A stretch of 64,000 nucleotides of DNA, taken from assembly GCF_000369065.1 (NCBI RefSeq), contig NZ_KB849806.1, positions 121,624-185,623 on the forward strand, read 5' to 3'. This document shows, piece after piece, positions 39,726-48,968 of this stretch. A model generated the notes under the pieces. That model was not told the DNA's origin, searched no databases, and saw only the letters and a list, made by a program, of their open reading frames with translations. This stretch comes from Acinetobacter haemolyticus CIP 64.3 = MTCC 9819 (lineage in GTDB: Bacteria; Pseudomonadota; Gammaproteobacteria; Pseudomonadales; Moraxellaceae). Each line of letters begins with the position of its first letter. Position 1 is the first letter of the stretch. Made by a program: the position numbers and the translations under genes.

Positions 39726-40286
39726 TTATTTATCATTATTCATAATAAAAAAATATTCACGGTAATATTTTAACTCTGCAATTGAATCTCGGATGTCATC
39801 CATCGCCAAATGTGACGCATTTTTCTTTAAGCCACTCATAATTTCAGGTCTCCAGCGTTTGGCTAACTCTTTCACTGAAGATACATCCAAGTTTCGATAA
39901 TGGAAAAATTGCTCTAATTCAGGCATTAAACGATGCAAGAAGCGACGGTCTTGGCAGATCGAGTTTCCACACATTGGCGATGATTTTGGATTGACCCATT
40001 TCTTTAAGAATTCTAATGTCTGCTGTTCCGCATCTTGTGCAGTCAATTTACTGCGACGCACACGTTCAATCAGACCAGATTGACCATGCTGTTTGGTATT
40101 CCACTCGTCCATTGCATTTAAAATCACATCAGACTGGTGTACGGCTAAAACAGGACCCTCAGCTAAGATATTAAGATTGTCATCTGTAATAATTGTCGCA
40201 ATTTCAATAATCTTGTCGTTATCAGTATCAAGACCTGTCATTTCGAGGTCGATCCAAATTAATCGTGTATCAGGGGTGCTGCTCAT
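39726..40286 (-). CDS. orn: Oligoribonuclease
   Basis: 186 residues from ATG 40286 ([18 protein letters not shown]). Orn is the 3'-to-5' exonuclease that degrades RNA dinucleotides, including pGpG from cyclic-di-GMP breakdown, and is usually essential. The DEDDh residues are visible: [10 protein letters not shown] (Asp, Glu), the middle Asp in ICQDRRFL, and [11 protein letters not shown] (His, Asp). It is divergent from rsgA, a common neighbour. Confidence 0.95.
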   Translation of the reverse strand: MSSTPDTRLIWIDLEMTGLDTDNDKIIEIATIITDDNLNILAEGPVLAVHQSDVILNAMDEWNTKQHGQSGLIERVRRSKLTAQDAEQQTLEFLKKWVNPKSSPMCGNSICQDRRFLHRLMPELEQFFHYRNLDVSSVKELAKRWRPEIMSGLKKNASHLAMDDIRDSIAELKYYREYFFIMNNDK

Positions 40287-40410
40287 GGATGGCGATTCTA
40301 ATGTGCTTAAAAACATCAATAGTAGCAAATTAATTACATCTTGGCTGTAATTCTATAGCGGCTTCGTGCTATTTTTGCGGTCTTGAAAGTGTGGATTTTT
40401 TGGGATATGA

Positions 40411-41469
40411 ATGGCTTTAATTCGTAAGCGTCGATTAACTGAACAGCAGCAACGTCGTATTGAGAAACAACATAAGTCTCGTCAAGATGAGATTGATACA
40501 TCGCAAGATTTAGATGGACTGGTGGTTCAGCATTATGGTCGTCAACTCGAAGTACAAGCTTTGTCTGTACCTGCACAGCATCCCGAAAAACCGCTGGTTG
40601 CAGACGGTGAGCCAGAACCGTTTTGGAAACCGATTGAATTAGATAGCATTTGGCGTTGCCATACCCGTACCAACTTAGAGTTGCTAGTGACGGGTGACCG
40701 TGTCAAATGGCAAGCAGATCCAAATACAGGACTTGGGATTATCACGGCGATATACCCTCGACAATCCTTACTCACGCGTCCAGATCGTTATCATAAGGTC
40801 AAACCCGTAGCTGCCAATATCAGTCTGATCGTGATTGTATTTGCGCCCCTACCTGAACCTGCACCGACATTAATTGATCGCTATTTGGTCGCGTGTGCAG
40901 ATGCCAATATTCCAGCTTTATTGGTGCTGAATAAATCTGATCTGCTCACAGAAAATGATCCAATTCTAACCTTGCTCAGCGAATATGAAGCTTTGGGTTA
41001 TGAAAGTTTGATTTGCCAATCACAAGGTGATTTGTCTGCGCTTGCTGCGCGGCTGGACAATGAGACGGTTGCTTTTGTAGGGCAATCAGGGGTAGGTAAA
41101 AGCTCACTGATTAATACTATTGTTCCGGACGCTGCACAGAAAACCAATGTCATCTCAGAAAACTCGGCATTGGGGCAACATACCACCACCTCAACCCGTT
41201 TGATTAAATTTGGAACAAATGGTGCATTGATTGATTCTCCGGGAATCCGTGAATTTGGACTCTGGCATCTGAGTTTGGAAAAAGTACGTACAGGCTTCCC
41301 AGAAATCGAAGCACACTTAGGGCTTTGCCAATTTCGCAACTGTACCCATACCCATGAGAAGAATTGCGCGTTGAAACAAGCGGTTGAAGCTGGAGAGATT
41401 TTGCCTCGTCGTTTAGACAGTTATTTACGACTGAGCGATGAAATCCAAGAAGCTCAACAAAAAAATTAA
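40411..41469 (+). CDS. rsgA: Small-ribosomal-subunit biogenesis GTPase RsgA
   Basis: 352 residues. RsgA checks late 30S assembly. The circularly permuted GTPase order is seen: the G4 motif NKSD (LLVLNKSDLL) precedes G1 GQSGVGKSS and G3 DSPGIREF. The C-terminal zinc knuckle CQFRNCTHTHEKNC (CX4CXHX5C) is intact. A basic N-terminal region (RKRRLTEQQQRRIEKQ) is followed by an OB domain. The promoter must lie in the 124-bp gap to orn. Confidence 0.96.
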   Translation: MALIRKRRLTEQQQRRIEKQHKSRQDEIDTSQDLDGLVVQHYGRQLEVQALSVPAQHPEKPLVADGEPEPFWKPIELDSIWRCHTRTNLELLVTGDRVKWQADPNTGLGIITAIYPRQSLLTRPDRYHKVKPVAANISLIVIVFAPLPEPAPTLIDRYLVACADANIPALLVLNKSDLLTENDPILTLLSEYEALGYESLICQSQGDLSALAARLDNETVAFVGQSGVGKSSLINTIVPDAAQKTNVISENSALGQHTTTSTRLIKFGTNGALIDSPGIREFGLWHLSLEKVRTGFPEIEAHLGLCQFRNCTHTHEKNCALKQAVEAGEILPRRLDSYLRLSDEIQEAQQKN

Positions 41470-41565
41470 CATTAATTAAAACTTGCCCTTGAACTAAGGT
41501 TTTTGATCACCATTGAGATAAGTTATACTCAGTGGCAATTTTTGATTTCTAACTTTAGGTGACTT

Positions 41566-41982
41566 GTGGAACGTTGGTTTGAGTTTATGGGGAATCACCC
41601 CTTCTTGTTTGGCACACTTGGGGTGTTAATCATTTTGTTCTTTGTTTTAGAAGGACAGCGCAATGGTCGTAAAATTTCACCACAATCTTTAGGTATTTTG
41701 GTTAAAGCAAAAAATGCCATGCTGATCGATCTTCGTGATGCGAAAGATTTCCGTGAAGGTCACATTAGTGGTAGCCGTAACATTTCTTACAGCCAAATCA
41801 CCAGTCACATAGATGAATTAAAAGCCAGTGACCGTCCATTGGTCTTTATTTGTAACTTAGGGCAAGTTGCAGGCACCGCTTTGCAAAAAGTGGGTCATGC
41901 AGACAGTTACCGCTTAGACGGCGGAATTAGTAACTGGAAAGCACAAGGCTTGCCATTAGTGAAAAGTAAAACCAAAGCTTAA
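41566..41982 (+). CDS. Membrane-anchored rhodanese-like protein (YibN-type)
   Basis: 138 residues starting at GTG 41566 with AGGTGA 3-8 nt upstream. One N-terminal membrane helix (FLFGTLGVLIILFFVL) is followed by a rhodanese domain (MLIDLRDAKDFREGHISGS). The active-site loop reads FICNLGQVAG, with Cys at the catalytic position. The place before grxC and secB matches the E. coli yibN-grxC-secB order. Sulfur transfer or redox at the membrane is inferred from the fold. Confidence 0.88.
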   Translation: MERWFEFMGNHPFLFGTLGVLIILFFVLEGQRNGRKISPQSLGILVKAKNAMLIDLRDAKDFREGHISGSRNISYSQITSHIDELKASDRPLVFICNLGQVAGTALQKVGHADSYRLDGGISNWKAQGLPLVKSKTKA

Positions 41983-41992
41983 GGAGAGACAG

Positions 41993-42253
41993 ATGACAAC
42001 TCCAAACGTCACGATCTATTCAACACTTTCTTGTCCATATTGTGTCCGTGCGAAACAATTGCTGGAACGTAAGGGTGTTGCTTATAAAGAAATTAATCTT
42101 TCCAATGAAGCGCCGGAAGTTCGTATTGAGTTAATGCAACGTACCAATCATCGTACCGTGCCACAAATTTTTATCAAAGACCAGTTTATTGGCGGTTTCG
42201 ACCAACTTTATGCTTTAGAGCGTGAAGGTAAACTCGATTCATTATTGGCTTAA
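41993..42253 (+). CDS. grxC: Glutaredoxin 3
   Basis: 86 residues, the usual size. The dithiol active site CPYC lies in TLSCPYCVRAKQLL, and the glutathione-binding NHRTVPQIFI and IGGFDQLYAL are present. The gene is 10 bp after the rhodanese gene and 27 bp before secB, with AAGGAGA 5 nt before ATG 41993. Confidence 0.95.
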   Translation: MTTPNVTIYSTLSCPYCVRAKQLLERKGVAYKEINLSNEAPEVRIELMQRTNHRTVPQIFIKDQFIGGFDQLYALEREGKLDSLLA

Positions 42254-42280
42254 CTACACTCCAAAATTTAAGGAAAAACA

Positions 42281-42739
42281 ATGAGCGAAGAACAAGTTCA
42301 ACCACAACTCGCGTTAGAACGTATCTACACAAAAGATATTTCATTTGAAGTTCCAGGTGCACAAGTATTTACTAAACAATGGCAGCCTGAACTTAATATC
42401 AATTTATCTTCTGCAGCAGAGAAAATTGATCCAACACATTATGAAGTGTCTTTGAAAGTTGTGGTTCAAGCGAACAACGAAAATGAAACTGCGTTCATCG
42501 TTGATGTAACTCAATCAGGTATTTTCTTGATTGATGGTGTAGAAGAAGATCGTCTTCCATACATTCTTGGCGCTTATTGCCCAAACATTCTGTTCCCGTT
42601 CTTACGTGAAGCAGTAAATGATTTAGTAACAAAGGGCAGCTTCCCACAATTGCTTCTTACACCAATTAACTTTGATGCTGAGTTTGAAGCAAATATGCAA
42701 CGCCTACAAGCAAATGCTGATGCGGAAGGTCAAGCTTAA
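42281..42739 (+). CDS. secB: Protein-export chaperone SecB
   Basis: 152 residues. SecB holds precursor proteins unfolded and hands them to SecA. Recognised by [16 protein letters not shown] near the N terminus and [20 protein letters not shown] in the middle, and by its place after grxC. The protein forms a tetramer in the family. A strong terminator follows. Confidence 0.97.
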   Translation: MSEEQVQPQLALERIYTKDISFEVPGAQVFTKQWQPELNINLSSAAEKIDPTHYEVSLKVVVQANNENETAFIVDVTQSGIFLIDGVEEDRLPYILGAYCPNILFPFLREAVNDLVTKGSFPQLLLTPINFDAEFEANMQRLQANADAEGQA

Positions 42740-42760
42740 TCAAACTTAAGCTTACTTATA

Positions 42761-42790
42761 AAAAGGGACTGATTTTTTCAGTCCCTTTTT
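42761..42790. terminator. Bidirectional terminator between secB and alkB
   Basis: AAAAGGGACTGA and TCAGTCCCTTTT form a perfect stem with A and T tracts on both sides. It ends secB on the plus strand and the alkylation-repair operon on the minus strand. Confidence 0.93.
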
Positions 42791-42794
42791 ATAT

Positions 42795-43403
42795 TCACCC
42801 CACAATAGTTCTAAAAGTCAGGTTTATCCTTGCAGTACTGACTTTTTTAGTGGGCGGTAAACGATGTAGCCAATGCGTTTGTGTCACATCTTTCATGACC
42901 AATAAACTACCATGCTCTAAATATAGTTCTACTTTTTCTTTACTTTGTTTATGTTTAAACGCGAATTTTCGTTCTGCCCCAAAGCTTAATGAGGCAATCG
43001 CACCATTTTTTTTCAGATCTGTTTCACCATCACTATGCCATGCCATTCCCTCCTCACCAGAATGGTAAAGATTGAGTAGACAAGAGTTGAATGTTTCGCC
43101 TGTTAACGTTTCAACCAGTGCTTTGAGCTCGATGAGTTCAACTGTCCACGGCAACGCATATTTATTCATGTTGGAATAGGTATATTCAAACCGCCGATCA
43201 CCATACCAAGCCACTTTACGTTTGGTGGTGAATAGTTTGCCAAAAATCAGTGCTTGATCATTTTCCCAAGCAATTGTATGTAGCAATGCCTCAAAATAAT
43301 GATCTGCCGCCGCTGTTTGCACCACTTTGCCATAGTACTGTACCGTACCATCATAAGGTAAATAATTCTGCTCTGGATCAGCTTCAATATCAAAAAGTTG
43401 CAT
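42795..43403 (-). CDS. alkB: AlkB-type 2OG-Fe(II) DNA/RNA demethylase
   Basis: 202 residues. AlkB removes methyl groups from 1-methyladenine and 3-methylcytosine by oxidation. The iron-binding HxD lies in MAWHSDGE, the distal His in WLHRLPPT, and the 2-oxoglutarate Arg pair in ARINLTFR. The N-terminal nucleotide-recognition lid (TKRKVAWYGDRRFEYTYS) fits the ALKBH2/3-like subgroup rather than E. coli AlkB. Its start overlaps the preceding gene by 14 nt. It is the last gene of the alkylation-repair operon. Confidence 0.93.
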   Translation of the reverse strand: MQLFDIEADPEQNYLPYDGTVQYYGKVVQTAAADHYFEALLHTIAWENDQALIFGKLFTTKRKVAWYGDRRFEYTYSNMNKYALPWTVELIELKALVETLTGETFNSCLLNLYHSGEEGMAWHSDGETDLKKNGAIASLSFGAERKFAFKHKQSKEKVELYLEHGSLLVMKDVTQTHWLHRLPPTKKVSTARINLTFRTIVG

Positions 43404-43635
43404 CTTTCCACTTCTTATAGGCCTGCTTCATACAATGTCCACAAGGGCGATAACCTTGTCCCCTTGCTTCATGCTCATCAGCAAAAAACACCCGATTACT
43501 TTTTAGCATGCGCTTCCCCGAAGTACAGGTCAATCTGCCATAAATTTTAAGTTGAGCATTGCCTGCAAACCGAATTTCCTGCTGTTTTAATTTTAGATGT
43601 AACTCAGTTTGCTCTAATTCACTATGCCGCCACAT
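43390..43635 (-). CDS. Stand-alone Ada-type zinc-binding domain
   Basis: 81 residues. KSNRVFFADEHEARGQGYRP plus CGHC matches the second half of the Ada N-terminal zinc domain, which in E. coli Ada senses methyl phosphotriesters. The RPCxxC pair is intact, but the first half has a single Cys (GRLTCTSGKR) where Ada has two (CRPSC), so the classical four-Cys site is incomplete. The gene lies 4 nt after the oxygenase gene and overlaps alkB by 14 nt. It could be a separate sensor subunit or only a structural zinc domain. Confidence 0.85.
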   Translation of the reverse strand: MWRHSELEQTELHLKLKQQEIRFAGNAQLKIYGRLTCTSGKRMLKSNRVFFADEHEARGQGYRPCGHCMKQAYKKWKDATF

Positions 43636-43639
43636 CAGA

Positions 43640-44377
43640 CTAACTCATCGCATCATGGAAAATAATACCGAGGCTATAACGCTCACCTTGCAGGATCGGA
43701 CTTACGCCATGTTTGATATTGACCCGATAATAGCCCTGACTGCCTTTTTCAGGTTTAAACTGTGTCGTAAAAACCAATATATCGCCTTGCTCTGGCTGCA
43801 TCACCATCACCTTGGATTGAGCTCGAGGGATTTGTTGAGTGAAGACCAATTCACCTCCCGTAAAATCCACATTTGGCTGGCTTAATACAATCACCAGCTG
43901 TAAAGGAAAATAGACCTCACCATATAAATCCTGATGAAGTGTATTAAAACCACCTTGTCCATATTTCAAAATCAGTGGCGTTGCCAGCGTTTGCCCATGT
44001 TGATGACATTGCTGTAAAAATTCTGCATGTGAGGATGGAAATGAGCGCTCTAATTTCAATACCCTAAACCATGCATTGGCTATCGGCACCAGATGGGGAT
44101 AAACTTCATGGCGTATCCGTTCAATCAGATTTGGTAAAGGATAAGTAAAATATTTATATTCCCCCAAACCAAAGCGATAGCGTTGCATCTCAACTGATTT
44201 ACGATATAGATCAGGTTGCGAATATAGCTGTTTGAGCAGATCACATTGCTCAGTCGATAAAATCTGCTTAATCAAGGCAAATCCCTGTTGATGTATTTGC
44301 TCAGTGATAACATCCCAATCCAGCGCTTGAATCTTATCGATCACGGCTTGGATCTGTGTCAGTTCAGATTGCTGCAT
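43640..44377 (-). CDS. 2OG-Fe(II) oxygenase, PF09859-type (predicted nucleic-acid oxygenase)
   Basis: 245 residues from ATG 44377. Its motifs match my memory of the PF09859 (DUF2086, 'Oxygenase-NA') family, predicted on genomic grounds to act on nucleic acids: YRFGLGEYKYFTYPLP, LVPIANAW, the iron ligands in LHQDLYGE and IKHGVSP, FTGGELVF and a final LGIIFHDAMS. The gene overlaps the end of the Ada-like gene by 14 nt and is followed after 4 nt by the zinc-domain gene. The context strongly suggests alkylation repair, but the substrate is not established. Confidence 0.88.
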   Translation of the reverse strand: MQQSELTQIQAVIDKIQALDWDVITEQIHQQGFALIKQILSTEQCDLLKQLYSQPDLYRKSVEMQRYRFGLGEYKYFTYPLPNLIERIRHEVYPHLVPIANAWFRVLKLERSFPSSHAEFLQQCHQHGQTLATPLILKYGQGGFNTLHQDLYGEVYFPLQLVIVLSQPNVDFTGGELVFTQQIPRAQSKVMVMQPEQGDILVFTTQFKPEKGSQGYYRVNIKHGVSPILQGERYSLGIIFHDAMS

Positions 44378-45209
44378 GTGTTTGAACACCTTCCCAGCCA
44401 ATAATCGCCGTTTTACGGACGCTGCCCCACTCATAACCACCAAAGAGACCACTTGACTGAATTACCCGATGGCATGGGATTAAAAATGCCACAGGATTAC
44501 TGCCGATCGCCGATCCTACCGCACGGGCTGCTTTAGGATGATTAATCACTTTTGCAAGCTCACCATAAGTCGCAAGTTGTCCCATCGGAATTTTAAGCAG
44601 ACTTTGCCAAACCTTGAGTTGAAAATCAGTTCCTTTCAAGTGCAGTTTAATCTCAGCCAATTGCTGCTGGTCTTTTTGAAACAAAGCTAAAGCACTCTGT
44701 TGAAAAGCATCAATCTGCTCAATAAAGACAGCTTGAGGAAATTGCAGCTTTAACTGCGCTAAGGCCTCAGCACGATCATCGACAAAACTTAATGCACAAA
44801 TCCCTTTATGCGTCGATGCAATCAGTACTTCACCAAACAAAGTCTCTGCGAATTGATAGTGGATCGTCAGACTCTGACCACCATGTTTATATTCGGCCGG
44901 AGTCATGCCTTCTATCTGAACAAATAAATCATGCAAGCGGCTGGTACTGGACAATCCTGTGGCAAAGGTCGCATCAAAAACACTACCCTGCTCCTGCTTC
45001 AAAATCTGTTTGGCATATTCAACACTAATATACTGTAAAAACTTCTTAGGACTGGTGCCGACCCAATCCGTAAATAACCGCTGAAAATGAGCAGGGCTTA
45101 AGTGAATATGTGCGGCCACCTCATCCAGTTGTGGCTGTTGCTGAAAGTTCTGCTGGATATACTGAATCGCTTGAGCAATGCGCTCATAATTACGTTGTTG
45201 TGAGGACAT
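44364..45209 (-). CDS. ada: Ada-type regulator-methyltransferase without zinc domain
   Basis: 281 residues from ATG 45209, with AGGTGAT 3-5 nt upstream. An AraC-type DNA-binding domain comes first (LDEVAAHIHLSPAHFQRLF, about residues 25-110), then an O6-methylguanine-DNA methyltransferase with the acceptor Cys in IPCHRVI and the DNA-binding GLFGGYEWG. E. coli Ada has a zinc domain before these; here it is missing and found as a separate gene two genes downstream. The protein should take methyl groups from O6-methylguanine and probably regulates this operon. Confidence 0.92.
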   Translation of the reverse strand: MSSQQRNYERIAQAIQYIQQNFQQQPQLDEVAAHIHLSPAHFQRLFTDWVGTSPKKFLQYISVEYAKQILKQEQGSVFDATFATGLSSTSRLHDLFVQIEGMTPAEYKHGGQSLTIHYQFAETLFGEVLIASTHKGICALSFVDDRAEALAQLKLQFPQAVFIEQIDAFQQSALALFQKDQQQLAEIKLHLKGTDFQLKVWQSLLKIPMGQLATYGELAKVINHPKAARAVGSAIGSNPVAFLIPCHRVIQSSGLFGGYEWGSVRKTAIIGWEGVQTHAAI

Positions 45210-45323
45210 ATCATCACCTCTCATCATTCATGTTTTCACTGTAGCAACTTTGTCTTTCAGTGAAAATCTGAATCATGCTCAGTCTTAGCTTTAAATACTA
45301 ACCAGCTGAATTCAAATAAAAAA

Positions 45324-45346
45324 AGCTGCACTTTTTTAAGTACAGC
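45324..45346 (-). terminator. Terminator of the cytochrome b562 gene
   Basis: AGCTGCACTT and AAGTACAGCC form a stem with one mismatch and a poly-T loop, followed on the minus strand by TTTTTTTATTTG. It lies about 30 bp after the stop codon. Confidence 0.78.
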
Positions 45347-45375
45347 CTTATCCTATTATTCCTACCACTGATCAA

Positions 45376-45753
45376 TTAATGCGAATAATACTTATGCCCT
45401 TGGTCACGTAACGTAGCAATTTTTTTGCCTTGTTGCTTTGCTTCATCTAGCTTACCAGCTTGAACAAGCGCTTTTGCTTTATCAATTTCGACAATAATTT
45501 GCTCAAATAAATCCGTTGAGCTTGGCACTTTGTCAGAAGTATGTGCAGCCAGCTTAAACTGTTTTGAATTTACAGCTGCACCGCGCATATTATTTAATGC
45601 AGCCGTTGCATCTTGTGGATTTTTAGCTTGATTAAACACTTTATAATTTTTGCCAAGCGTTTTCATATCATCTGCAAGGCTCGCAGCCATAACAGCACTG
45701 CTCAATGAAAAAGACGATACTAAAATGATTGTGGCTAAAGTTCTTTTCATCAT
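45376..45753 (-). CDS. cybC: Cytochrome b562, periplasmic
   Basis: 125 residues with a signal peptide (TLATIILVSSFSLSSAVMA) cut before ASLADDMKTL. The mature protein has Met at position 7, the heme ligand in E. coli cytochrome b562, and the His ligand near the end in TLRDQGHKYYSH, so a four-helix bundle binding non-covalent heme is expected. Start is ATG 45753 or 45750 (AGGG 8 nt upstream of the first); the frame is open further upstream but without family sequence. An electron-carrier role is inferred from the family. Confidence 0.87.
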   Translation of the reverse strand: MMKRTLATIILVSSFSLSSAVMAASLADDMKTLGKNYKVFNQAKNPQDATAALNNMRGAAVNSKQFKLAAHTSDKVPSSTDLFEQIIVEIDKAKALVQAGKLDEAKQQGKKIATLRDQGHKYYSH

Positions 45754-45909
45754 CAGGATATCCCTAATAAAAACTGTGGCTATTCTCGGTTTTACGCAGA
45801 TCCATCGACCACCTAAGCTCAACAAGCTCAAATGTCTATGCTGTTTTAGCATACATAAAAAATGCAACGATTTCGTTGCATTTTGATAAAACGACAAAAT
45901 CAAGTTACT

Positions 45910-47163
45910 CTATTTTTGCAGTAACGCATCATGGATGGCTTCAACCAATTGTTGTGATATTTCTTGCTTAGACGCTTTCTCTAACTCACGTTTCTCTAGA
46001 TGATAGGATTGTGCAAAGAATACGGTCATCGCATTTTCATCAGAAGCAAAACCAATATCAGGGCGAGAAACATCGTTACATGCAATCATATCGAGCTTTT
46101 TAGCAACCAACTTCCCTGCTGCATATTCTTCAACATTACGTGTTTCCGCAGCAAAGCCCACCATAAATGGGCGCTGTTGTTGCTGTGCAATCGTCGCAAC
46201 AATATCAGGATTTTTCACCAACGATACTGCCAGCTCATCACCCGCTTTTTTGATTTTATGCTCAGCTACTTCAGCCACACGATAATCCGCAACTGCCGCA
46301 GTCGCAATAAAGATATCGCAGCCTTCTTTGAGCTGATTCATACTGGCATCTAGCATTTGCATTGCGGATTTTACATTAATTCGCTCTACACCATTTGGGG
46401 TATCTAAACTGACTGGCCCCGCCACCAACGTTACTTTTGCGCCTGCAGCATAGCATGCGGCTGCCAAAGCAAAGCCCATTTTACCCGTACTATGATTTGA
46501 AATATAACGTACAGGATCAATCGCTTCACGCGTTGGCCCCGCAGTAATGGTGACACGTTTTCCTGCCAATAAACCAAACTTTTCCGCAATCGCACGTTGT
46601 GCTTTATGGAAGTAAGCAGCGACTTGTCTTGCCAAGTCCTCTGGTTCAGGCATACGTCCCAAACCCACATCACCGCAAGCTTGCTCACCTGCATCAGGCA
46701 TAATGACATGCACGCCATCTTCAACCAAAGTTTGTAAATTACGCTGAGTCGCTTTTGCCGCCCACATCTGTTGATTCATTGCAGGTGCTACCCAAACAGG
46801 TGCTTTAGTTGCTAAATATAATGTGCTGAGCAAATCATCAGCTAAACCATTTGCAAATTTTGCGATCGTGTCACAACTTGCAGGTGCGACCAACACTAAA
46901 TCTGCCCAACGCGCCAATTCGATATGTCCCATACCTGCTTCAGCTTCTGGATCAAGTAGCTCTGTATGTACAGGATTACCTGAAAGTGCCTGAAAGGTTA
47001 ATGGCGTAATAAAAGCTTGTGCTCCATGTGTCATGACCACACGGACATCAAAACCAAAGTCTTTTAAACGACGTACCAAAATGGCACTTTTATAGGCAGC
47101 AATGCCACCCGTAACCGCCAATATAATGTTTTTATGAGGAATAACACTAAGATCGAAGCTCAC
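45910..47163 (-). CDS. coaBC: Bifunctional phosphopantothenoylcysteine decarboxylase/synthetase
   Basis: 417 residues, the fused CoaBC enzyme that makes 4'-phosphopantetheine for coenzyme A. The N-terminal flavin-dependent CoaC part has ITGGIAAYKSA-like AVTGGIAAYKSA, the catalytic His in FGFDVRVVMTHGA context, and PAMNQQMW. The C-terminal CoaB part has ITAGPTREAIDPVRYISNHS and KIKKAGDELAVSLVKNPDI. It is divergent from radC, the usual neighbour. Confidence 0.96.
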   Translation of the reverse strand: MSFDLSVIPHKNIILAVTGGIAAYKSAILVRRLKDFGFDVRVVMTHGAQAFITPLTFQALSGNPVHTELLDPEAEAGMGHIELARWADLVLVAPASCDTIAKFANGLADDLLSTLYLATKAPVWVAPAMNQQMWAAKATQRNLQTLVEDGVHVIMPDAGEQACGDVGLGRMPEPEDLARQVAAYFHKAQRAIAEKFGLLAGKRVTITAGPTREAIDPVRYISNHSTGKMGFALAAACYAAGAKVTLVAGPVSLDTPNGVERINVKSAMQMLDASMNQLKEGCDIFIATAAVADYRVAEVAEHKIKKAGDELAVSLVKNPDIVATIAQQQQRPFMVGFAAETRNVEEYAAGKLVAKKLDMIACNDVSRPDIGFASDENAMTVFFAQSYHLEKRELEKASKQEISQQLVEAIHDALLQK

Positions 47164-47277
47164 AAACAGGATACCTTGCTGTTGCAGTGGCGCTCACAAT
47201 AGCATTAAATACGATCAGACCCAAGTGATGGGTTTTTAAAAAGTCATAAACACAATAAAATCAAAGTGAATTTAATA

Positions 47278-48012
47278 ATGAATCAATCTATTAAGCAGTC
47301 CATCAAAGCATGGCCTGAACAAGAACGACCAAGAGAACGTTTATTACTTCAAGGGGCTCAAAGTTTATCCGATGCAGAACTTCTTGCGATTTTTTTACGC
47401 TCAGGTTCTAAACAACATTCCGCAGTTGAACTAGCGCGCATCCTCATTCAACACTTTGGTGGGCTGAATCCTATTTTTGATGCTTCACTTGAAGATTTAT
47501 CCCAATTCAATGGCATCGCCTCCACTAAATATGCACAGCTCATGGCAGTAAAAGAACTTGGACGGCGCTATTTAAACAATCATTTTCAACAACAACGACT
47601 TTGTCTGGATACCTCTAGTCTGGTACTCGACTATTTACGCTATGAATTGATGGGTGAAAAACAAGAAGTCTTTGCGGTACTGTGTTTAGATGCTGAGTTA
47701 AGGAAGTTACATTTCAAGAAATTGTTTTTTGGCTCACATCATTCGTGTAGTGTTTCATTGAATCAAACGCTGCGTTATGTATTACAACAACAAGCCTGCC
47801 AAATCGTGGTTGCGCATAATCATCCCTATGGAATTTCTCACCCTTCAACTGAAGATCTTTACCTTACACAACAGCTCAAACAAGCGTGTAAATTACTTGA
47901 AATCCATCTGATCGATCACTTTATTATTTCGCCTGAAAGCTATTTTTCTTTTTCTGAGCAACAACTACTCAACCCTACTAAAATCAAGCAATCTGGTCTT
48001 GACAAAGGTTAA
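47278..48012 (+). CDS. radC: RadC-family JAB1/MPN-domain protein
   Basis: 244 residues from ATG 47278; GTG 47266 is an alternative and neither has a strong ribosome-binding site. The N-terminal helix-hairpin region reads PRERLLLQGAQSLSDAELLA. The metal-binding JAMM motif is intact in VVAHNHPYGISHPSTEDLYL. The name comes from an early DNA-repair claim that was later withdrawn; the true role is unclear. Confidence 0.92.
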   Translation: MNQSIKQSIKAWPEQERPRERLLLQGAQSLSDAELLAIFLRSGSKQHSAVELARILIQHFGGLNPIFDASLEDLSQFNGIASTKYAQLMAVKELGRRYLNNHFQQQRLCLDTSSLVLDYLRYELMGEKQEVFAVLCLDAELRKLHFKKLFFGSHHSCSVSLNQTLRYVLQQQACQIVVAHNHPYGISHPSTEDLYLTQQLKQACKLLEIHLIDHFIISPESYFSFSEQQLLNPTKIKQSGLDKG

Positions 48013-48056
48013 AGCAAACGAGAATATCAACTGATAAAATTAATGATCCAAATAAC

Positions 48057-48968
48057 ATGATTGTTCGTGACCAGCCAAGTATTTTTAGAGTTTTGTTCTC
48101 ATGGCGTGGGACAATTTTACCCAAAATTTTACCCTCACTCGGCTTTGTTATGCTGGTCTCAGCCATCATCGGTGGTATTGAGTATGTCAATTTATACCGC
48201 TTTCCTGAAATTCCATTAGTTGGCTTCACCCTGATCGGCGTTGTACTCTCGATTTTCCTTGGTTTCAAGAACAGTGCTTGTTATGAACGTTGGTGGGAAG
48301 CACGTAAACTGTGGGGTGTATTAATTGCCACGGCTCGGCATTTTGATCGTGATTGTCGTGTTCTAACCCAAGCACGTCGTGAACGTGTAATCCAAAATGT
48401 GATTGTGTTTGCCAACGTTTTACGTGACCGTTTACGTCATCAAACTGCCAATCCTACAGAGCTGACTGAAACAAGTGGTTTAAGTCCGCAAGCGCTGACT
48501 CAACTCTATCAACAACAAAATGCGCCACAGTACACACTTAGCTTAATCCAATGGGAGCTTTTACAAGCACTCAAAGAAGGCGAAATCACAGATATTATTT
48601 ATACTCAAATGAATCAACATGTAGCAGCATTAAGTGAAATGCAGACAGGCTGCGACCGTATTGCGAACACCCCGATTCCATTTGCGTATTCTGTTTTGCT
48701 GAATCGGACGGTGTATTTTTTCTGTGTCATGTTACCGTTTAGCTTAGGCTCGTTATTAGGCTTAGTCACGCCTCTTTTAGTGGGAATCTTGGCTTATACT
48801 TTTCTCGGTTTGGATGCATTAAGTACCGAAATCGAGGAACCTTTCGGTACACAAAGCAATGACTTACCATTAGATGCAATGGTACGTAACATTGAAATCG
48901 AGCTACTCGGTACTCTAGGTCGCCCGACCCCACCGCCAATTCAGGCGCATGATCATAATTTATTATGA
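48057..48968 (+). CDS. Bestrophin-family ion channel
   Basis: 303 residues. MIVRDQPSIFRVLFSWRGTI and the following FVMLVSAIIGGIEYV, LGFKNSACYERWWEARKLWG and LDALSTEIEEPFGTQSNDLP match the bacterial bestrophin (UPF0187) family, pentameric anion or cation channels of the inner membrane. Four hydrophobic segments can be seen. Its last 6 bp overlap the end of the opposite-strand PHP gene. Confidence 0.9.
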   Translation: MIVRDQPSIFRVLFSWRGTILPKILPSLGFVMLVSAIIGGIEYVNLYRFPEIPLVGFTLIGVVLSIFLGFKNSACYERWWEARKLWGVLIATARHFDRDCRVLTQARRERVIQNVIVFANVLRDRLRHQTANPTELTETSGLSPQALTQLYQQQNAPQYTLSLIQWELLQALKEGEITDIIYTQMNQHVAALSEMQTGCDRIANTPIPFAYSVLLNRTVYFFCVMLPFSLGSLLGLVTPLLVGILAYTFLGLDALSTEIEEPFGTQSNDLPLDAMVRNIEIELLGTLGRPTPPPIQAHDHNLL

